DNA from: Yponomeuta sedellus
Taxonomy: Eukaryota; Arthropoda; Insecta; Lepidoptera; Yponomeutidae
Reading direction: 5' to 3'
DNA length: 64,000 bases
NCBI GenBank assembly: GCA_934045075.1
Contig: OW203736.1
Coordinates: 8,447,109-8,511,108 of the forward strand
The notes beneath the pieces are model-generated. The model had not been told where the DNA came from and did no database searches. It saw nothing but the letters and a program-made list of their open reading frames with translations. Within the stretch, counting starts at the first letter, position 1. Each line of letters starts with the position of its first letter. Position numbers and translations under genes: made by a program. Shown one piece after another: positions 12,930-24,180 of this stretch.

Positions 12930-13265
12930 CATTATTCGTTGAGCTGCAGCATTCAAATTAAGAACTTTTTGTGGAGGAGTTGTATGTTTGTAGGATTGTT
13001 CCCCGTAATCGGTCTCATCCGTGTCTGTTTTGTCGAACATTTTTGCTAATTCATCCTCTGCTTCTTCATATGTAGGGTAGTTTCTTCTTTTCACTACACA
13101 ATTGTAGGTCAACCAATCTGTCTGGGGCTGCGTACTATCATTTTTTGCGAGTATATCACCGTACATCTTAGGCCAACGCAATATTCCTTTGACTTCCCAT
13201 GTTTCCGGCACAGTACATAGTTCCACCTTGCCTTTTCGACGCGTTGACACAATTTTAAACGGCAT

Positions 13266-14073
13266 GTTCTCTGAAAAATATAAACAATCTTAATAAGTAC
13301 GTAGGTACTTACCGTAAATTATATCTGGCCACTTGAAATAACCTAAATATTTTTTGTAATGCACAACTTATACCAACCTATATTAGTAGCGCGGCGGCTA
13401 AAACTACCTATGTCTGACACTAATGAACTTTTTAACCAGTGTCTCTCTTCTCTCTAACTGACTCATTAATGTAAAAACTATCTCCACGAACGGCCGCACG
13501 CATGCACTTTGGTGGCAGACTGACTGACTAAACTACTGTACTGTGTTTTACGGTGGAGCGAGCGGGGTGGCGGGGGGGTTGAGTGAGAAACTTGCCGCGT
13601 GCCCGCACCGACTCGAGCCGAGAAGAGTACCTAAACAGTACAAGGGGTGTAGTAAGTAAAACCTACTATACTTATTTATTCTGTACTACATTAATTAATA
13701 TGTTAGTTGTAATTTGTTCGTGTCGTTATCCTTTTTTACATATAAAATAAGTATTAAGTAAATATTAATATGCAATAATAATATCTGTATTTGATTAGAG
13801 CTAAAAAGAACAAAATTTATTTAATAACCAATAGGTATTACCTATACGTGGGTTTTCATTTATTTATGGCTGAATCCTATTTGTTTGATTTATGGTACGA
13901 ATGTGTGTGATTATAGAACAGTTATCGAAAATATGTCGTGTGCAGACCACTTTCAACCAGAGAACAACTGAATAAGTGGAGTTATAAGGTCTGTTATGCA
14001 GACATTAGACGAGGAGCCGCTGTGCGAGCAGATTTTATTCAGAATGAGCGTCGCCATAATGAATAACATAACC
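13266..14073. other. Upstream region, no gene recognised
   Basis: The part at 13480-13640 is GC-rich and has CpG dinucleotides, unlike its surroundings, and could hold the promoter of the DUF4806-type gene. The rest is AT-rich and unassigned. Confidence 0.4.
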
Positions 14074-14400
14074 TATTACAATGAAGTTCCGGTTCCGGTG
14101 TCAACAGCGAAAGTTGTGTATTGGAAGTGCTCGTACTGTAATTGGAAAAAAAATAGGAAAAAGTGACCGATTCCGCGCGAAACTGTAGTGCAAACATTGC
14201 TGGAGACCACATCTCTAGATAAGTTATTCAAATTGCACGAATCGTAGCCGAAACAGTGAATAAAATCGCGAAACAATCTCCAACCGAAATCTTGGAGGTT
14301 AACCATAGACAATATAAAAAAGCGGCGTTCCAAAACTATTCTACGTTTCAATATCAGATCACACTAGTACCGATTACAAAACGCGTTCGGTTACTGCATC

Positions 14401-15165
14401 ATGACTGAAATGTCACCAGATATGTTAGCGCTATTCGAAAGGATGACGGAGAAGATGAAAGAACAAACGCAAATAATAACTAAAACAGTAACTGAAAATG
14501 TACAAAGATCCATCGAAGACAAATTACAACCAATCCTAGAAGAAAACAGAAATATGAAGGCGCAAATCGAAAAATTGCAATCAAAAATAAACTACATGGA
14601 AATAAACTCTAAAAAGAACAATCTTCTAATACATGGCATGGAAGAATGTGAGGAAAACCCACAAGAACTGCAAAAGATGGTGATAAATACCTTACAAAAC
14701 ATAGATACAAAAATAGAAACATTCGAAGTGGACAAAACTTACCGCTTGGGAAAAAAACAAAACAATGGAAAGCTAAGGCCAGTACTCATATCAACCACAA
14801 CATTTCAGAAAAAGGTTGACATCCTGAAAAATAAGCATAAGATGGCAGAAAATACTTACATCACTGAGGACCTATCCAAAGAAGCTATTGAAACACAAAA
14901 GAAGCTTAAGAAAGAACTTCGAAGTGAAAGAGAAAAGGGCAATTATGCTTACATATACAAAAACAAAGTCATTGTTAAAGGAAAGTTCAAAGAAAACGAA
15001 AAAAGGAAAAGATCACCTACAAAAACACCTAGCCCAGACAAATTTGGTCAAACGGCAACCAAAAAGTCGAACAACCATTCTGCAAAGATGCCAAAAGCAG
15101 ATGCATTCGCATACATGAGAGCTAGATCCTACTCGAAATCGGAAAAGAACACATACCAAAACTAG
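14401..15165 (+). CDS. RTE-like ORF1 (coiled-coil RNA-binding protein)
   Basis: 254 codons starting MTEMSPDMLALFERM. Residues 10-75 form a heptad-rich coiled coil (EENRNMKAQIEKLQSKI). Residues 75-200 resemble the RRM-like part of L1/transposase-22-type ORF1 proteins (LLIHGMEE, YRLGKKQ, RPVLIST, YITEDLSKEA). The tail is basic and Ser-rich. Such proteins form multimers on element RNA and act as chaperones during target-primed reverse transcription. The ATG is the first after the likely 5' UTR. A gap of 168 bp separates it from ORF2. No cysteine knuckles are present, unlike the Jockey ORF1 in this window. Confidence 0.85.
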   Translation: MTEMSPDMLALFERMTEKMKEQTQIITKTVTENVQRSIEDKLQPILEENRNMKAQIEKLQSKINYMEINSKKNNLLIHGMEECEENPQELQKMVINTLQNIDTKIETFEVDKTYRLGKKQNNGKLRPVLISTTTFQKKVDILKNKHKMAENTYITEDLSKEAIETQKKLKKELRSEREKGNYAYIYKNKVIVKGKFKENEKRKRSPTKTPSPDKFGQTATKKSNNHSAKMPKADAFAYMRARSYSKSEKNTYQN

Positions 15166-15333
15166 CAAAGATCCGTCACCGGAAACCACTATAATACTAA
15201 AACAGGCACAGAAAACCACAACAAACAAATTCCCCCCAATACGGGTGGTCTCCGTGGGGGGTATAGACCAAAACCCTCCATCTCTCAATCAACAACAGAA
15301 AATAATCCTCCGAAAAATATAAATTATAAGAAT

Positions 15334-18177
15334 GTGAAAGTAGACTCTAAATACCTGAATATATGCACACTAAATACTAGATCTTTGGTCTGTGAGTCAA
15401 GAAGAATAGAATTAACACACGCAATGGAAAGTATAAAATGGGATATTCTTGGCCTATCAGAAACTAAATTAGAAAATACTGAAATAACAGAAGATGACAA
15501 TATCATACATATGAACTCAGGATTTAAAAGTGGACATAATGGTGTAGGCTTCTTGTTAAAAGGTTATTTAAAACAGAACATCAAAAAATTTAAACCAATC
15601 TCAGATAGAGTGGCCAGACTAGATATAGAATTGGCAAATACTATGATTTACATTATTCAGGTCTATGCACCAACAGAAAAATCAAAAGAAGAAGATATAC
15701 TGTTGTTCTACAAAGAACTAAGTCTGGCCCTGGAAGATACAGGTCCAAATACAATTATCATGGGAGACTTTAATTGCAAAATCGGTGTCCCCACTCCTGA
15801 GGATAAGGATGTCATGGGCCAATGGGCCTATCAGTGCAAAAGAAGCAAAAGGGGAGAACGCCTTATAGAATTCTGCCTAGAAAACAGACTCTCCATTATG
15901 AATACCTATTTTAAAAAACACCAAAAACAGAAATGGACCTGGTGCTCCCCTGACCACAAAACCTTCAATGAGATTGACTACTTTATCACCAAAAACAAAA
16001 GAACAGTACATGATATAAACATCATCAACACATCACATCCTACAGACCATCGTCTAGTACGAGCAAAATACTCAATAGAAGCACAAACAAAATCGAGAAA
16101 GCAATTTGGAAATAGAAAAAGTACCTCTAATTTTACACCACTAGAAAAAGATACACTGAAAAATGCCTTTCAGTCAAAGAGTGCTGGATTGATCGAAATT
16201 CCTACAGTTCAAGAATCATACTCTAAAATCATAAAAACTATAAAGGCAACAGTCAATGTCCTCCCTGAAAACCCTAGAAATAGAATATCAAAATTGGCAA
16301 TTACACCCGATATAACAAGTTTGATAGAGGATAGAACTATGTTGAAAAAAAAGAAGAACAAGTCCAAAGAAGAGAAGAAAATTTTAAGAAATCTTTACAG
16401 GAAAATTAAAAAGAAGATCGAAAGAAACATAAAAAGAACTAAATTCAACATTATTGAAGAAGAAATCAAAAACTTCAGATCAGTTAAGAGAGGTAATAAG
16501 CGAATAAATACTGCGACAAAATGGATTCCCTCACTAAAATCTAGTACAGGACAAAGAGTGACACAAAGAGACGAAATAGTAGAAGTGGCATCAAGTTTCT
16601 ATGAGAAATTGTACCAAAACACCGAAGACTCGCACAATACTCACAAGCTACCACAGGACGATACAGAAGAAACTGAAATACCTACATTCCTATCGTGGGA
16701 AATTAGTAAAGCCATCGAACATCTCAAAATAATGAAAAGCCCAGGCGACGACAAAGTTACAAATGACGTCTTAAAAGCTATAAGAGAACCCTTAGTACCC
16801 ATACTTACAAAGCTCTTCAACAGCATCTTAAATCAAGAGACAATGCCATCAGAGTGGGAAACTTCCATTATAAAACTTCTGTATAAGAAAGGAGACCCTG
16901 AGAACATTGGTAACTATAGACCTATAAGCTTACTCCAGACAACATATAAGCTTTTCACTCATTTAATCTTAAAAAGAATGACACCTATACTGGAATTTAA
17001 TCAACCGAGGGAACAAGCCGGCTTCAGGCCAAGGTTTTCCACAACAGACCACATATTCACTCTAACTCAAATTATAGAAAAATATGCTGAATTTGAAAAA
17101 CCACTGTACCTAGCTTTTGTGGATTACTCAAAGGCATTTGACTCCATCACCCATTCGGCTATATGGGAAACTTTAGAAGGCCAAGGAGTACCACTAAAAT
17201 ACATTAGAATATTGAAAGAAATATATAAAAAGAGTAAGGCTGTAGTCAAATTGGAAAGACAAGGAAGACCATTCAGAGTACAAAGAGGCGTAAGGCAAGG
17301 TGACCCAATATCCCCAAATTTATTCACAGCCCTTTTAGAGATGATCTTCAGAAACCTAGACTGGGACAATATTGGCATACGAATAAATGGAGAGTACCTA
17401 AACCATCTACGCTTTGCAGACGACATAGTAATAATAACAGAAAAACACGAACACCTAGTACACATGATACAGTCGCTAGATACAGAAAGTAAAAAATGTG
17501 GGTTGGAAATGAACGCTGATAAAACATGTGTCATGACCAACCAAGAGAGAATGCCAGTACAAGTTGGATCTATTAAGTTGAAATATGTTGAGAACTACAT
17601 CTACCTAGGACAACAGATATCTTTCAAAGGTCAAACACTAGGAGAAGTTGAACGAAGAATAAAACTAGCCTGGAAAAAGTACTGGGCATTGAAGCATATA
17701 TTTAAAGGCAAAATTCCAATTGCCCTAAAGAAAAAGGCTTTCGATTCAGTCGTCGCTCCTGTGCTTCTTTATGGATGTCAGAGCTGGGCCCTAACAAAGG
17801 AGACCATTCAAAAACTACAGAGATTCCAAAGAGCAACTGAAAGAAGTATGATGGGCTTAAAACTAAAAGACAAAATTAAAAGTATAGACATCAGAGATCG
17901 CACAAAACTAATAGATGTAGCCGAGTTAGCTTGTCGGTTAAAATGGCGCTGGGCTGGACATGTAGCGAGAAACAGGGATGAGCGCTGGAGCGAAAAGGTG
18001 CTGCACTGGTGGCCGCGGGATGAGACACGGCGCCGTGGGCGACCGCGCCGCCGCTGGACTGATGATGTGGTGCGAGTGGCGGGCCCTCTCTGGACCAGAC
18101 TCGCCGCAGATCGCAATAAATGGCATAAGATGGAGGAGGCCTTCACCCAAAGTTGGGTTCCCAAATTGACGACATAG
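15334..18177 (+). CDS. RTE-like ORF2, intact endonuclease-reverse transcriptase
   Basis: 947 codons without interruption. The APE-like endonuclease spans residues 8-235: LGLSETKLE, VYAPTEKSKEE, MGDFNCKIG, FNEIDYFI, TDHRLVRA. After a lysine-rich linker the RT occupies about residues 470-760: NYRPISLLQ, REQAGFRPRFST, FVDYSKAFDSI, RQGDPISPNLF and the catalytic FADDIVII. The C-terminus has RLKWRWAGHVARN and RRGRPRRRW, common to RTE/BovB-like proteins. The enzyme nicks the target and primes cDNA there. The frame is open upstream of the ATG, so translation could start earlier. All catalytic motifs I know for the family are present. Confidence 0.92.
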   Translation: MKVDSKYLNICTLNTRSLVCESRRIELTHAMESIKWDILGLSETKLENTEITEDDNIIHMNSGFKSGHNGVGFLLKGYLKQNIKKFKPISDRVARLDIELANTMIYIIQVYAPTEKSKEEDILLFYKELSLALEDTGPNTIIMGDFNCKIGVPTPEDKDVMGQWAYQCKRSKRGERLIEFCLENRLSIMNTYFKKHQKQKWTWCSPDHKTFNEIDYFITKNKRTVHDINIINTSHPTDHRLVRAKYSIEAQTKSRKQFGNRKSTSNFTPLEKDTLKNAFQSKSAGLIEIPTVQESYSKIIKTIKATVNVLPENPRNRISKLAITPDITSLIEDRTMLKKKKNKSKEEKKILRNLYRKIKKKIERNIKRTKFNIIEEEIKNFRSVKRGNKRINTATKWIPSLKSSTGQRVTQRDEIVEVASSFYEKLYQNTEDSHNTHKLPQDDTEETEIPTFLSWEISKAIEHLKIMKSPGDDKVTNDVLKAIREPLVPILTKLFNSILNQETMPSEWETSIIKLLYKKGDPENIGNYRPISLLQTTYKLFTHLILKRMTPILEFNQPREQAGFRPRFSTTDHIFTLTQIIEKYAEFEKPLYLAFVDYSKAFDSITHSAIWETLEGQGVPLKYIRILKEIYKKSKAVVKLERQGRPFRVQRGVRQGDPISPNLFTALLEMIFRNLDWDNIGIRINGEYLNHLRFADDIVIITEKHEHLVHMIQSLDTESKKCGLEMNADKTCVMTNQERMPVQVGSIKLKYVENYIYLGQQISFKGQTLGEVERRIKLAWKKYWALKHIFKGKIPIALKKKAFDSVVAPVLLYGCQSWALTKETIQKLQRFQRATERSMMGLKLKDKIKSIDIRDRTKLIDVAELACRLKWRWAGHVARNRDERWSEKVLHWWPRDETRRRGRPRRRWTDDVVRVAGPLWTRLAADRNKWHKMEEAFTQSWVPKLTT

Positions 18178-18304
18178 TTTTTTATAATAATATTGAATGA
18201 ATTGCATGTTATTCATGTCTAAAATAGTCTCTCTATAAATTATTGTAATGTAAATATTCAATTTGGAAATAAAGGCTCATTTTATTTTATTTATTTTATT
18301 TTAT
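18178..18304 (+). other. RTE-like 3' UTR with TTTTA-type tail
   Basis: Short 3' UTR with an ATAAAGG motif, ending in a run of TTTTA and TTTA units and then directly in the second target duplication. Confidence 0.8.
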
Positions 18305-18315
18305 TATTACAATGA

Positions 18316-19090
18316 TGTGGGATTTTATAGTCCAATACTCAATTATAATACCGAAATCGGTATAATATTCTTGTAAAAAGTATTACAAAATTATTTTTGA
18401 ACCCTCTAAATTGCATACAACATAAAAAATATTTCACTCGTAAAAACAAACCAGTAGACGAATGTTGTTTATTTCTCAAAAACTCGGCTTATCAGGTAGC
18501 GCGTAAAAATTTTACACAAAATGTATATGTAAATACACGGTAAAGTTTCACGCGCACCTACAACTTCTTACTTTAAGCATTCAATAAGGGTAAAATTATT
18601 TTACTTACCGATTAGGACATATTAATTTGGCCATTTATATTTCTGACATTCACCAAACAAACGCGTGCCAATTAATTGTGTTCGGATTTGTCAACTTCAA
18701 TTTAATTTGATTAACTTCTTGGTAAAATATACTGAATAAGGTAACCGCTGTGTATCATCTGAATATCTGAGCTTTAAAGGACATATCATAAAGTTCACTT
18801 ATCATTCATTCATCGTCTGGCTAACAGAGCTGTAATACTTGCATAGAAGAATAAAATGCTTTTATGCAGAAGATATTCAGCTTGTCGTACAATTATTCAA
18901 CACTTATTCATCTGTTACACTGCTATTACACAGCTATTAGCAGTATAATTTTGTGCCCAAATTGCTTGAGTAACGTCTGAGCAAGCGCCAAATCAGCTAA
19001 TTACGGTAGTCTTACTAAGCAATTAGTTTCTGTGACTGCTGGTAAAAAAACTTACTCAGACGGTTTGTGCTGGCTGGGATGTAGCTCTCA
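18316..19090. other. No recognised feature
   Basis: AT-rich flank continuing the sequence left of the RTE-like insertion. No coding similarity seen. Confidence 0.5.
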
Positions 19091-19094
19091 AATC

Positions 19095-20385
19095 TTCTTG
19101 TAGGTCGTGCTGATTATTTACATTTCTGGAGTCGACTTCATTCGAGTTTGCTACCGCGGATGGATCAGGTCTATCGGTCACAAACGATGATAAAAACTCT
19201 TCATCGGTAAATATATTGGTATTCAAAGGATAAATCCCAGTGTTGTTGAACCCTTTTGTAACATTGTGAGGCTGTTAGGTACGCTTTTTTTGCAAACTCT
19301 GCCACTTAATAAATAGTGACCGTTTTACCAGGATTTGACATCATCCAATTATTCATAGCAATGCGGTATTTTGTTTTGAATGGACCATACACTGCAACAT
19401 CTAGTGGTTGCAATTTATGACTGCAGTGTGATGGAAATGTTACAATTATGATGAAGTTTTTTGTGGCATATTTCGCCACACTCAGATTAACATGAGAGCT
19501 ATGATTATCCATCTTATTCATATTAGAGCTGGGTTATTTATTGAAGGCTTCACATGCGAGACAAAATGCTGCAATGCTTAAAAACATTCCTCGTTCATCC
19601 AACCTGATGCATTTGCCAGTCCTAAAGCTCCTGGAGGACCATTGCTAAGCATGATGTCTTCGTAGTTCACCCGGGGAAAAACAAATACAGGTGGCAAAAA
19701 ACCCCCAGCAGCATTGATGAAAAACAGAGTTGTTCGCTCAGCCGATGTCACTTGACGTATCTGCTTTGATCCTCGCTGGGCAATTACTTTCAGTGGACTA
19801 GTCACTGTGCTACAACCAGTTTCATCGGTGTTGAATATCATGTGCGGTGGGAACTTGTACTTGATGTAAACTGAGGTCAATTTGTCAAAAAAAGGCCAAC
19901 GTTGGTTTTATTGAAGCTGGTGGCTTGGGAAAGCGATGTGCTTTCCGGTTTTCTGACTGATAGGTCTTTGTGTCGGCTCATAAAACCTCTAAGCCAATCC
20001 TCGCTTGCAATCTGTCATTCCATTTATCAGGACTTACTTTGTTAGCTACAGCATATTAATATGCAATTTTTTTCGTTTGGTGTCTAGTCAGACCATGACA
20101 CATTTTGAATGCTGTTTTCAAATAATCTACTAGTTTCGTTTCTTGTTCTGTGGTAAAACACACTTATTTCCTATGTTAGGACAATGTCTGTAGTTCAGTT
20201 CACCAGAATCTTTGACTTTTTTAATATTTTTGCAAGATAAGCCCTAGATATATTGAATGCTAGAGCAGTTTTGTTTATAGATTGTCCTTTAGACACCACT
20301 TCATCCACAGCGTCTTCTATTGTTGCGGACCTTGGCCCTTTGCGTCTTTTTGGAATAAGTTTTTCTTGTTCCGATGACATTATAA
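19095..20385 (-). pseudogene. pogo-type transposase relic
   Basis: Minus-strand pieces in order. An N-terminal helix-turn-helix follows MSSEQEKLIPKRRKG (20380-20195, INKTALAFNISRAYLAKIL). A DDE_1 core comes next (19880-19578) with IFNTDETGCSTV, where the D of TDETG is the expected first catalytic residue. A second core piece (19521-19306) reads DNHSSHVNL and LQPLDVAVYGPFK. The tail has TGIYPLN and FTDEEFLSS near 19.2 kb. Stops and frameshifts lie between all pieces, and part of the middle is missing. The motif order fits pogo/jerky-like DDE_1 transposases. It is inactive. Confidence 0.85.
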
Positions 20386-21154
20386 TTTACTAAACAAACA
20401 AAAAACGACTTTGTAACACAATGCATACATGTAGTGTAAGAGCCGGCTCTTTCATAACATGTTGCCGAAAAAATTATAACCTACAAAAATTACTTTAAAT
20501 AAAACCAATTCTTTGCATAATAGCATAGTCGCGTAAATAAGAGCAAAATAAGTGTACACCATGACTGGATAGTTATTTTGGCATTATGTAGTTGAAAAAT
20601 TATGTCTAAAATCCAAGAATAAACGCAATTACTTTTCGATGACGATTATTTTCTTTACCGGCACCGTCGCCATTTGTTTTCGGAAGACTGTCAAATCTTC
20701 GTAGGTGACATAAATGAAGTGTTGCAATACGATAAAAATACTTTTACAAAAATCCGTCCATAAACCTAAGATAAATTGCAACTGGCTCCTTCAAAACATG
20801 GCTCTTTCATACCACTCTTCCCTTATGTATATTTAAAAGAAAGAACACCAAATAAATTAAAAACCAACTTATATTAAAAATTACATTATAAATAATCTTC
20901 TTCGTCATCGTCTTCCTCATTCTGATTCCTACTGAAATGTGTTGGCATCGTGAGCATATTCATAATAACATTATTAAATCCTTGCATTTGTTTTTTTTTC
21001 ACTGGTCGATGTTGACTTATCAGAGGATCAGAGTTAATGCATTTCGCTTTTTAAAACTAAATATAGTTCTAGTCTTTGAACAGTTGGCACTTCCCCGGAA
21101 TCATCTCGACTACCTGCAAAAAAAACAACAAATACTCAAAGATGTGCAGATAGA
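20386..21154. other. No recognised gene
   Basis: Contains two related GGCTC(T/C)TTCA-type motifs, near 20445 and 20785, which might be ends of a short element. Nothing else stands out. Confidence 0.35.
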
Positions 21155-21688
21155 ACCAGTTACCTAATAATAACAACATTCAGGCCTATTGATCAACATA
21201 CAATTTAAACTGGTTGTTACCGACAGGGCTGTCTTTTCCACTGTAACTATGTATAATAAACACACAAGTGTGTCAGTGCGCGTGCGCGTCGCTGTGTATG
21301 TGATAGCGGCATCCCCACGCCGCAGCTCACGTCAGTCGGCCATTAGGCAGTGGTCCCACCAACGGCGAGTAAACGATTAACTTTCGACTAATTTCTCGCT
21401 CAAGAAACGTACAATAGATATACCAGTTACCTAATAATAACAACATTCAGGCCTATTGATCAACATACAATTTAAACTGGTTGTTACCGACAGGGCTGTC
21501 TTTTCCACTGTAACTATGTATAATAAACACACAAGTGTGTCAGTGCGCGTGCGCGTCGCTGTGTATGTGATAGCGGCATCCCCACGCCGCAGCTCACGTC
21601 AGTCGGCCATTAGGCAGTGGTCCCACCAACGGCGAGTAAACGATTAACTTTCGACTAATTTCTCGCTCAAGAAACGTACAATAGATAT
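21155..21688. repeat. 267-bp tandem duplication (2 apparently identical copies)
   Basis: Unit 21155-21421 is followed directly by 21422-21688 with no difference that I could see. It contains the palindrome-like ACACAAGTGTGT and an alternating purine-pyrimidine GTGCGCGTGCGCG stretch. Identity suggests a very recent event or an assembly duplication. Confidence 0.95.
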
Positions 21689-21883
21689 AACATTCCGTGT
21701 AAATAAAAGAGATGCATATACAAATAGTTGATCGCTGACTGTTCACACTGCCGGCGACGACTCGCTTTACTAGTTTTATCGCTAAGCGACGAGTTTTCAT
21801 AAATTAACACTCAGCAATACTCGTTCAGCGATACTCGCCCGCTTCATCATTTCTATACAGTGCGGCATTGAATGTAGACGTGC

Positions 21884-22063
21884 GATGGATACCAAGAAAT
21901 CATTGCTACTCTCATGTTTGTCTAGCTCAGACGACGACGATGATGTATTTTACGATAGTGTTTTTGTAGTGGCAGTGACAATACAGAAAAAACGTTCTCA
22001 AAAAACAAGTTTTCACTTCAAGACAACGGCGCATGGACACAATATATTCGAGTTTATATACTG
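21884..22063 (+). CDS. Short acidic ORF, possible transposase N-terminus
   Basis: About 60 codons starting MDTKKSLLLSCLSSSDDDDDV. The start with a leucine run, then a Ser/Asp run, resembles the first residues of Harbinger-type or other insect transposases, but no domain follows before the stop. Probably a remnant; no function can be assigned. Confidence 0.25.
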
Positions 22064-22138
22064 AGTTTCGTATAATACTGGCTGCACGCCTCGTAAAAAG
22101 CGGAAGGGTCGAACAATAGCGGTTTTTATACTATTTTT

Positions 22139-22198
22139 TAACAAATTTAAAAACCTATTTAGAGGCTCTAAATAGAAATAGTTTTTTTAAATTTGTTT
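22139..22198. mobile_element. Fold-back SINE remnant (arms only)
   Basis: The AAAACCTATTTAGAGGC arm meets its own inverse (TCTAAATAG, then TTTAAATTTG) with the tRNA core missing. No target duplication was found. Confidence 0.6.
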
Positions 22199-23227
22199 TT
22201 ATTATTTTTGTCGTCGTAAATCCATGATTTTGCCTTACGTGCGGCACATCGTTTCCAATCTTTTTCAATGTGAAGTGATGATACTTGGAGATACAAAAGT
22301 TTACCTTCTCTCTTGAAATACGTCGGTCTTTTGTCTCAAGGGACAAGCCAGTCTTTTTGTAATGATGAACCTACCATTTTTCTCGGTCACGTCCTCTCCG
22401 CTAACCACGTGAACTGTAAAGAAATCACTCTGCATGCTTGAAGATATGATTAATTCTAAAAGTTCCTGTATGCTGTACAACCTTTCTTTACGACATAGGC
22501 TTCTTTTTATTATAATTCCAAATGCCCTGTCGCAAGGTGAACGTGAGTGTAAAAACCAGCCTCATCCGGGATAAGGTGGCTTTTTACGCTCATTGAAATA
22601 TACGTGCCTCTAGTTCTGTGGCTCAACCGATTCGTCTTGCCATAGACAAAAGAAATTGATCAAAATCAAGTTTTTAGAAAAACGTTGTCTGAGGTGGGTT
22701 TTAACAATCATGCATTCATATACACTTACAGCCTTATTCATAAACGTTAGTTAACGGTAAGCAACACTTTCAACAGTGTTTAAAAAAAAAAGTCATTCAT
22801 AAACAATGTTTAAGGCTAATCAATTGTGTTCTAAATAAGTTAAACAACCCCACACCCTTGTTTAAACTTTAATCATCAAAATAGCGGACAAAATTTTAGC
22901 TCTGAAACATCTGTTCGCACGTTTCATTTATTCCGTCTTTCAGTGATTTATACGTTAACGCAATGGATTTTTTTTTTATTTCGGTGATGATCTTGACCAT
23001 TTTGTTGAAGAAGTTCTCATAGACATACAAGAATTCAGTCGCCCTTTGATACAATAGTTTTCAAAACTTATGTATGCTTCGGTGATCGTGAAAAAAACTT
23101 TGGAAAAGCTTGAAGGTTAGCGAAAAAATTCACACTTTTTGCTATTATTAAATTTAGTGAATGAACATTAATAACAATGATCATTGAATAACAATGATCG
23201 AATGAAGCATTTGGATAGACGGTTTAT
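22199..23227. other. No firm gene; possible MITE-like sequence
   Basis: TTCATAAAC repeats near 22736 and 22795 recall ends of short inverted-repeat elements. Short minus-strand frames show no family I can name. Confidence 0.3.
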
Positions 23228-24180
23228 ACTTAAGCCTGTACTCCACCAACATTCCTGCTCATTACAGCGGCGCCATTGTAACATTTTGATATTAATTGTT
23301 GCAGTGTTATTTGAAGTTCCCGTAATTCTGTTATAATAACAGACCTAAGTCCTTCAGCAGTATGGGAATGCGGCGTAAGATATTTCCAAAACCGTTCGTG
23401 AACCTGTCCGTTTTCTTCGTATCTTAAAATAATTACCATTTGCATAGTCGTCGATACATCGGTAGTTTCATCAGCTTGAACTGCTAGTATTCACAATTTG
23501 TTATAATATTCGACAATTCTTTGTGGTAAACACATAAAATTAAGTCCAAAATATCGTTCTAAATAGTTTTTGACGTGCCTTTGAAAACTGTAGAAGACGT
23601 GAGATGCTCCTTCGTGACTGTATCCAACTCTGATACAAAGTCTATTAATCCACGAAACACCCCAGTATTACTAGACTCGAAAGTTTCATCGTGACCTCGC
23701 AAAGCTAACTCGAATGCATCACAAACCTTGACGCAATCGATAAGACGTCATAAAATATACCTGCTTTTATCAACTTGTTCATTGGATATTGCTTCTATAC
23801 ACAGAATCTAGCTGATTACGGTTGTCGACCGTGCCTAACACAGACAAACTCATTGCATTTTGTAGGTGTACTTGCGAAGAATCATGTTTTTTTAGTTTTT
23901 TACTGAAATGCGTCAAATCCTTGATTCCAGTTTCTTCTCCGCCAAAAATAATGCAAGGAAAACAAAAGAATGCATTGAGACGCTCACATCCACACAACCA
24001 TTTCTTTCTATTATACATTTCACTATTAAAACTTCGCGTAAATGCTTTATTTCTGCACTCGTGTTTTAAATTTAAAAAGGGCTGTCGCGGTCCGGCCAAT
24101 TTTATGTTCACTTTATTTTCAAAAGTTCTGTTATTTTCTTTGATATAATAATTGTACAAGTACAGTAAAAAACGTACCAG
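23228..24180 (-). pseudogene. hAT-related (ZMYM1-like, DUF4371) transposase relic
   Basis: At the right of the relic is a TTF-type zinc-finger segment: NRKKWLCGCERLNAFFCFPC, then LTHFSKKLKKHDSSQVHLQNA. After broken sequence, further left, comes a DUF4371-type part with GQVHERFWKYLTP, TAEGL and CYNGAAVMS near 23.4-23.23 kb. The motif order matches zinc finger MYM-type 1-like proteins derived from hAT transposases. Stops separate the pieces, and the C-terminal dimerisation region was not found. It abuts the C-terminal part of the P element near 24180. Confidence 0.8.

Larger units (their letters stand above)
11107..13265 (-). pseudogene. DUF4806-type gene with one in-frame stop
   Basis: Two exons fit well. 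Exon 1 is 13265-12930, starting MPFKIVSTRRKGK, with a WEVKGILRWPK motif and ending at a GGTAAA donor. Exon 2 is 12267-11107, after a TTGTTGCAG acceptor and joined in phase 0. Exon 2 holds a run of TIQAGP-like hexapeptides, a short coiled coil (ILDNQNKIMRKLAEM) and a DUF4806 domain (about 11.6-11.25 kb, with YRLLGLMFTKEF and CSWTGGSR). The tail is basic. A single TAA at 11860-11862 stops the frame between repeats and coiled coil, but the same frame then continues for 250 codons. DUF4806 proteins are multicopy in insects and of unknown function. This may be a host gene, a recent pseudogene, or a true gene with an error at one base. Confidence 0.7.
14085..18304 (+). mobile_element. Full-length RTE-like retrotransposon with open ORFs
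   Basis: Bounded by an exact 11-bp target duplication TATTACAATGA (14074-14084 and 18305-18315). It holds a 316-bp 5' UTR, ORF1, ORF2 and a short 3' UTR ending in TTTTA/TTTA repeats rather than poly-A, as is typical of RTE-type elements. Neither ORF has a break. Intact ORFs and exact flanks point to a recent, perhaps still competent, insertion. Confidence 0.9.
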
